Part shown: positions 58,801 through 64,000 of the stretch, piece after piece
Layout of the letters: every line of letters begins with the position of its first letter
Numbering within the stretch: position 1 is the first letter of the stretch
Source: Polyodon spathula
Lineage: Eukaryota > Chordata > Actinopteri > Acipenseriformes > Polyodontidae
NCBI RefSeq assembly: GCF_017654505.1
Contig: NC_054570.1
Span: 2,848,544-2,912,543, forward strand
Length of the DNA: 64,000 nt
Direction: 5' to 3'
The notes under the pieces: model-generated
Database searches by the model: none
Told to the model about the DNA's origin: nothing
The model's input: only the letters and a program-made list of their open reading frames with translations
Program-made: the position numbers and the translations under genes

Positions 58801-60231
58801 TGAGATGAATATATAATTAGGGCTTCTGATTTTTGGTTTTAACCCATAAAAAAACAATAAAACACCCCCGATACAAAAAAATAATGAAATAGGTGTAGAG
58901 CCAAGAACACCGGAAAAGCACTGGAAATGGTTTCTGTATTCACGCTGACTTCACCCTATGTAAAAAAAACTACAAAGAATTAAAAATTAAACAAACCACC
59001 TTTTCCCAGTGCAGTTGGGCAATGTCCCTCCTTCCTGACTTTTCTCATTGATTCATTCTGAATACTTTAAACCCACTGGAGACTCTGCTTGCAAGATTTA
59101 AAACTGAGATTCAAATTAGAAGGCTTGTTTGTGGGATTTAAAGCTATATTACAGCTAGATGAAAAAAATGCCTAGACACACAAAAAACCCCAGGAGAATA
59201 TCCCTGTCACCATAAGGATTTCGTTGCGTAAGACAGCAAAAGAAAAAAGTACAACTAAGCGTGCAAGTGAAGTCAAGTTACTACACACATTGTGACAGAA
59301 AAGAAAAACACCCAAGCATTTCGGAAAGTAACCGGAAACAATAATTTCATACAGTAGATAAAAAGCGAAACCCCTGGAAAAAAAATAGCTAAAAAAAAGC
59401 ACCAAAAAATTCAATTAATAAAAACCCAAAAACAGAAGCTGTATATAAAATATACACATGGATGTGCATGGTGGTTCATTTTTATGGAATATTTAGTTAG
59501 CTATAATTACTCAAATGGAATCAGTAACTGGGTGGCTGCTTTAAAGCCTGACTCGAGTTGTTTGTCTACTCCCCGCACCTCCACCCCTCTCTGCACTATC
59601 TTGGCAGGCATCCCGGCCAGGGTGGCAATGTTGGCTGCATAGCTGGAAGTCGACACTCCCTCTCTCAGCTGGTAGAAGAAAGCCAGTTCCTCCCCGTCCA
59701 CAGCAGTCTCCAGGGTCTGCAATGAGGTGGGAGAAAGATCCTCATTAAATGTATTACGTTTATTTCAGTATTTCTAAATTGAAGTGTTAAATACTTAAGT
59801 CTCCTCATTGAGTAGGTTGCAGCCAATGCAAAATGTCACAGCAAGAACAATTTCACACACTAACTCTATTTGCCGTTTTAAGGTCGCTATATTGGCTTCC
59901 TGTGAACATTTTACGACTGCTTATCATGGGGTAATAAGCAGTGAAATAACTTTATATCACAACAAAGCAGGCCTGATATAAGTGGACAAGACAGACAGAG
60001 AGCGGAGTCTGGGAGTGCCAGTATAATGAAACGCAGGACCTTTTCAAAACCTTCTTTTAATTGCTACAGCTATTACTGCAATCTAGTGGGTCCTAACATA
60101 AGCTGCACTTTCCAGCTGCATTTTCTGAATACCCCTCGCCTTGCCAGTTTAATATCCTGTGTCTGAGCTTCATATAATTTCCTCCTCAGTAACATCCTCT
60201 CTCCTGTGGTTGTATGTCTCTGCATGGTTGC

Positions 60232-60289
<58 letters not shown>

Positions 60290-63200
60290 GTGTGTATGTT
60301 TTTCTGTTTCTGTGTCTGTCTCTATGTTCCTCTCTGTCTTTCTCAGTGTCTCTCTGTGTCTGTGTCACTGTCTCTCGGTGTTTGTATGTTTTTCTCAGTG
60401 TCTCTGTGTCACTCTGTGTGTTTCGGTGTCTCTCTGTACCTGGTAGCACAGGAGTGGACTCTCAGGCAGCAGTTTGAGTTGAAACAGGCTGTGGAAGTTT
60501 GTTGAAATGAAGACATGGGGACAAGCCTGTTCAGGATGGAGCCAGTGTCTCAGACAGGATGCCAGTAGGGACAAGCCGTCCACCTGAGACAGAAAGACAT
60601 AATTCCCTAAATTTTACTTAAATTAGCTGCATAGGTCCCAAATGGTATAGCTAACATGGTTTTTGTTAACCATAATTAAATAACCAGAAAGTTCTCAGTT
60701 TTCATGACTTACTCTTGGGAAATCCTTTCAATTTAGAAGTGCCTTTGGGGTCGGGTGAAATGACCAAGAAAGGACAACACTATCTGAAAGCATGGCTTGC
60801 ATAGTGTAGTACCAGATATCATGTTTTAAAAAGAAAATACATTTTTACACTTCTTTCAAGCCAGGACATTTGAGACCAGGATAGCAAATAGAAGTGCACA
60901 ACAGGGAAGATTCATGGAATTATTTATTGAGCCACAACCACTATAATCTAAAAAAACACACACATACAACTCTTGAGTCATTGAGTCAACATTGAGAGAG
61001 AGCTACCTTGGCACAGCTAAAGATTTACACAGCTGCAGTACCATGCTTGAATATTCTAGTTCCCAGGAAATCGTATGGTGTCTTACTGTGTTGGTTCCTT
61101 TGCCAAACTCATCAATGAGGACCAAGGATCTCTCTGTGGCATTGTTCACAGCACAGGCCATCTGTGAGAGGAGAGAGATGACAGAGAAAAGAGGAGAGAG
61201 GAAGGAGAAAGGAAATAGGGAGAGGCAGGAGAGAAATTAAGAGTCACTCAATCTTAAAACAGGTATTATTGTGTAGTTTGACATGAGATCTGCCCAAATT
61301 GACTGATGCAATAACATAGTGGGGTGAGGTTTAACAGACAATCTTTTGAAATAGAACAGCCTCACCTGCTTTAGTAAGTAATGCCTCCCCTGTTTCAACT
61401 TAAAAAACTTATAACCCATTGTTATCGTAAAGCAGAACGCACAGAAATATAACTAGAAGAAACAAATTCAAACAGACAGCAAGTGCCTTCTTAAGCTTCA
61501 GATACCTGCAGTACCTTTCACACATCGCACTATAAAACCCTGTACAGAACTACAGCAGCTACCCAACACGGTGTCTATATAAAGCCTAATCTAGTGCATT
61601 AGCATTGCCTGCTGTGTGCTGGGCAGAGCCTCGCTGTGCTGTACTGTACACAGGGCAATACTGGCGTGATTGCACTATTTAACACTGTAAATCCAATAGA
61701 CATGTAAAACAAATAACAATAACTTATTAGTAGTTCCACAGGACAATTTTAGCTTTTGTGAGTTAGTATAAGTTCATACGTCATGTGTGGGGTGTCTCTT
61801 TATATAATAAGACGTAATTTCACACATCATTACAATAAGAGACACCGCACCCACAGCATATTCCCTTGCTGTGTGTCGCTGTCACCTGGTTGAGGTCGAT
61901 CATAAACGTCGACAGACCCACTGACACAGACTCTCGGCTCTGCATGCGCGTGTAGATCCCATCAACCAGGCTAATGTGAGCCTCCGACGCAGGAACGTTA
62001 CTGCCAACCAGAGCCATGAACACAGCCAGCCCCACCTGAGAGAGAGAGAGGGAGAGAGAGCAGAGACAGGGGAGAGGAGACATTACTGCCAACCAGAGCC
62101 ATGAACACAGCCAGCCCCACCTGAGAGAGAGAGAGGGAGAGAGAGCAGAGACAGGGGAGAGGAGACATTACTGCCAACCAGAGCCATGAACACAGCCAGC
62201 CCCACCTGAGAGAGAGAGCAGAGACAGGGGAGAGGAGACATTACTGCCAACCAGAGCCATGAACACAGCCAGTCCCACCTGAGAGAGAGGGAGAGAGAGC
62301 AGAGACAGGGGTTAGAGGAGAGACATAGGAGAGGAAAGAAGAGAGAATGGGGAGAGAGGAGACATTACTTCCAACCAGAGCCATGGACAGCCAGAACCAC
62401 CACCACCCCAAACCCCCCCCCCGTGTCTCGCCTGTTTCAGGTAGACGCTCTTGCCGCAGGAGTTGGGTCCTGTGATCACCTTCATCTTGCCCTCATCTGT
62501 AGAGCTGAGCACCGGGTTCGACACGTACATGCCAGTGCACATCTCAACCAGGGGGTGCCTGAGGGGAGGGAAGGAGTGGCAATACTCTAACAATGGGCAA
62601 TGCTCTACTCCACTACACCACAATACTGTGATGTGCTATACAGTACTGATCTGTACAGTCTAATACTCAGCAATACTGGGCATGCTCTGAAATGTTGAAC
62701 AGGACTCTGATATTGTGCTATACTTTTTAATAACCTGCACTGTTGTACAATACTCTAACATACTCTAATATTGTTCAATACTCCACAATACTGTATCATA
62801 CTCTGTCTAATTGCAATGCAATGGGAGCTTTATTTCCATCCATGGACTGTATAACACTGTGCAGTACTACACAATACTCTAGAATGCTGTATAAAAAGCC
62901 TCCAACACTATGCAATGCACTGTCTATTACTCTGCAAACCTGTACAATACTCTACAATACTCAACAATGCATTTTACAATACTCTACAGTGCTTTGCAAT
63001 ACTCTCCATAGCTGTACAATAATCTCTAATACTCTGCAATGCTGAGCAGTGCTGTGCATTGCAGTCCAACCTGCAATCCCGGATGCTGATGCTGTGCTGG
63101 GTGGACAGGGTCGGTCTGCAGTAGGAGAACTCTCTGGAAGCCAGCGCCAGGGAGATGAGGCAGTCCAGCTGGGCGGAGTACTCCATCACCTTGTACAGGA

Positions 63201-63794
63201 CCGGGCCCTTCTCCACCACCTTCTCCTGCAGCTGCGTCATCACTGCCGTCTCCAGATCTGAGGGGCCAGCAGGGACAGAGAAACGCTTACCACAGGAAAA
63301 GCATGGCAAAGTGTAACAGAGCACAGTGGAAGCATGGCAAAGTGTAACATAGCACAGTAAAAGCATGTAGGAATACAGCCACACTATATAACACTAATAG
63401 AAAACCCTGTATAGAACTGCAGCAGCTTCCCAACATGATGTCCATAAAGTTGTAATCTAGTGCACTGGCATTGCCTGCTGTGTGCTGAGAAGAGCCTCGC
63501 TGTATGCTGTACACAGGGCAATGCTGGCGTGACCGCCCTATATAACACTAATATAAAACCCTGCAAAGCCTTACAGCAGATATTCAACATGAGTGTGTAA
63601 ACAGAAGTTCTATCTGGTGTTTGTCTGCCAGAGCCTTGCCGTTCTGTACTCACTGTGGTGACGGCTCTATGTAACTCAACAGCTCTAGTAAGGCTGTGCT
63701 GCTCACCACGTATCTCGCAGTGCAGGTCTCCGAGCATAGTGTCCAACTCCTTAGTCCTCTGGCTCCTGTAGTGTAGTCTGTCCTCAGACAGGAA
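55808..63794 (-). CDS. msh5: MutS homolog 5 (MSH5), nine 3' exons; 5' part beyond right edge
   Basis: Exons on the minus strand: 63794-63707, 63257-63071, 62558-62432, 62035-61886, 61161-61087, 60583-60440, 59716-59579, 58063-57990 and 55916-55808, all phase-compatible, ending in TAG at 55810-55808. In order they encode the lever/clamp region ([20 protein letters not shown]), the core ([20 protein letters not shown]), the Walker A loop ([16 protein letters not shown]), the signature region ([15 protein letters not shown]), Walker B ([17 protein letters not shown]), the ATPase H-loop strand ([12 protein letters not shown]) and a C-terminal segment ([20 protein letters not shown]). MSH5 pairs with MSH4 in MutS-gamma, which stabilises meiotic recombination intermediates for crossover formation and does not do mismatch repair. 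The catalytic motifs look intact. Intron donor at 62431-62426 is GC rather than GT. The last intron holds a LINE insertion. Confidence 0.95.
56279..57060 (+). mobile_element. 5'-truncated CR1/L2-like LINE with open C-terminal ORF
   Basis: A 233-codon open frame (56279-56980) encodes the reverse-transcriptase C-terminal part: [79 protein letters not shown]. The 3' end has GGCCGAATGGCCTCCTCTCG and closes with four TTATGTTC repeats (to 57060), a family-typical tail. The catalytic YADD part is absent. The open frame suggests recent insertion into the last msh5 intron, antisense to the gene. Confidence 0.92.
57869..57895 (+). repeat. (CA)n microsatellite
   Basis: Twelve or so ACAC units in the last msh5 intron. 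Confidence 0.9.
59815..59935 (+). mobile_element. Small decayed LINE fragment
   Basis: GCAGCCAATGCAAAATGTCA, then GCAAGAACAATTTCACACAC and TATATTGGCTTCCTGTGAAC reads as the LQ..QN.AAR...H and LHWLPV segments of L2/Rex-like reverse transcriptase, with frame damage. It is intronic in msh5. Confidence 0.65.
60237..60285 (+). repeat. (CT)n microsatellite with variant tail
   Basis: About 24 CT units followed by degenerate CTGTGTCTCT repeats to about 60435, ending at the msh5 exon donor at 60439. Confidence 0.95.
61525..61690 (+). repeat. Intronic repeat shared with 63384-63655
   Basis: ACTATAAAACCCTGTACAGA, AGCATTGCCTGCTGTGTGCT, GCAGAGCCTCGCTGT and ACACAGGGCAATACTGGCGT recur at 63384-63540. A diverged third unit is at 63541-63655. 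All are in msh5 introns. Confidence 0.9.
61996..62400 (-). repeat. Tandem copies of an msh5 splice acceptor and exon start
   Basis: The unit, read on the minus strand, is a CT-rich tract, CTCTCAG, then GTGGGGCTGGCTGTGTTCAT and GGCTCTGGTTGGCAGTAA. It occurs with exon-start positions at 62035 (true exon), 62120, 62205 and 62278, and in degenerate form near 62400. Spacing is 85, 85, 73 and 122 bases. Confidence 0.95.
62650..63060 (+). repeat. Low-complexity CAATACTCTA-like tandem tract
   Basis: Degenerate ACAATACTCT / GCAATACTCT units for about 400 bases in the msh5 intron, stopping next to the exon donor at 63070. Confidence 0.85.
63384..63655 (+). repeat. Two further units of the 61525 intronic repeat
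   Basis: AAAACCCTGTATAGAACTGC, GCATTGCCTGCTGTGTGCTG and ACACAGGGCAATGCTGGCGT match 61525-61690. The second unit begins ATATAACACTAATATAAAAC and diverges after about 60 bases. Confidence 0.85.
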
Positions 63795-64000
63795 CTGCAA
63801 TGAGTGGGACAATCGTAAATTGAGGTATATGTAAAATGAGGATTTGGAAACTAGAGGCTGCTGTTTAGGGGGGGCGGGGTGACAAAGAGCGAATGAATCC
63901 TAGTCAACAATCTCCCTCCCGATCTGTGAGGGCGCTGTATTACAGAAACAGAGTGAATCGTACTGGTTGGTCTGGCAGTTTATTCCAGGGTCAGTCGGAA

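Noticed and set aside
60159..60505. Ser/Leu and Arg/Glu repeat open frames
   Set aside because: They come from the (CT)n tract in an msh5 intron.

Overview
This is vertebrate genomic DNA with split genes, a 500-base assembly gap (32980-33479), microsatellites and scattered LINE, SINE and DNA-transposon copies. Gene content and repeats fit a ray-finned fish. Non-teleost fish such as sturgeon, paddlefish, gar or bowfin seem likeliest, but the species is inferred, not proven. The window is an MHC-type region. It carries orthologues of genes from the human MHC and its surroundings (PPP1R11, DDX39B, an MCCD1-like gene, CSNK2B, a LY6 gene, MSH5) together with an MHC class I gene and a C-type lectin gene.

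Left part (1-16 kb): a decayed LINE end, an inverted SINE, the first coding exon of ppp1r11 (minus, leaving the left edge), and a ddx39b remnant that has only its first and last coding segments. A two-exon MCCD1-like gene follows on the minus strand, tail-to-tail with ddx39b as in mammals. The MHC class I gene (plus) has alpha1, alpha2, alpha3, membrane and cytoplasmic exons, with no signal-peptide exon found. After it comes a repeat-rich spacer.

Middle (16-36 kb): a seven-coding-exon secreted lectin gene with an unusual domain order (two C-type lectin domains, a mannose-receptor-type ricin-B domain, a Ser/Pro/Thr-rich linker and a third C-type lectin domain with EPN and WND motifs). Next are an eight-exon tektin-like gene (tektl1/ccdc105-like, 489 residues) and the 5' end of rps5, whose remaining exons fall into or beyond the gap. 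The left gap edge repeats a piece of rps5 intron 1, and the right edge holds a broken Tc1/mariner transposase.

Right part (36-64 kb): csnk2b is complete on the minus strand (215 codons, six coding exons). A candidate promoter carries a ZNF143/STAF-type motif. A ten-kilobase repeat desert follows, then a three-exon LY6/uPAR gene (plus) and the 3' nine exons of msh5 (minus, running off the right edge). One msh5 intron contains a LINE insertion, another contains tandem copies of a splice acceptor, and one intron uses a GC donor. The csnk2b-ly6-msh5 grouping matches the mammalian class III region.

No operon-like or prokaryotic system is present. The most novel-looking items are the lectin gene architecture, the amplified msh5 splice acceptor, the hollowed-out ddx39b locus and the duplicated sequence beside the assembly gap.
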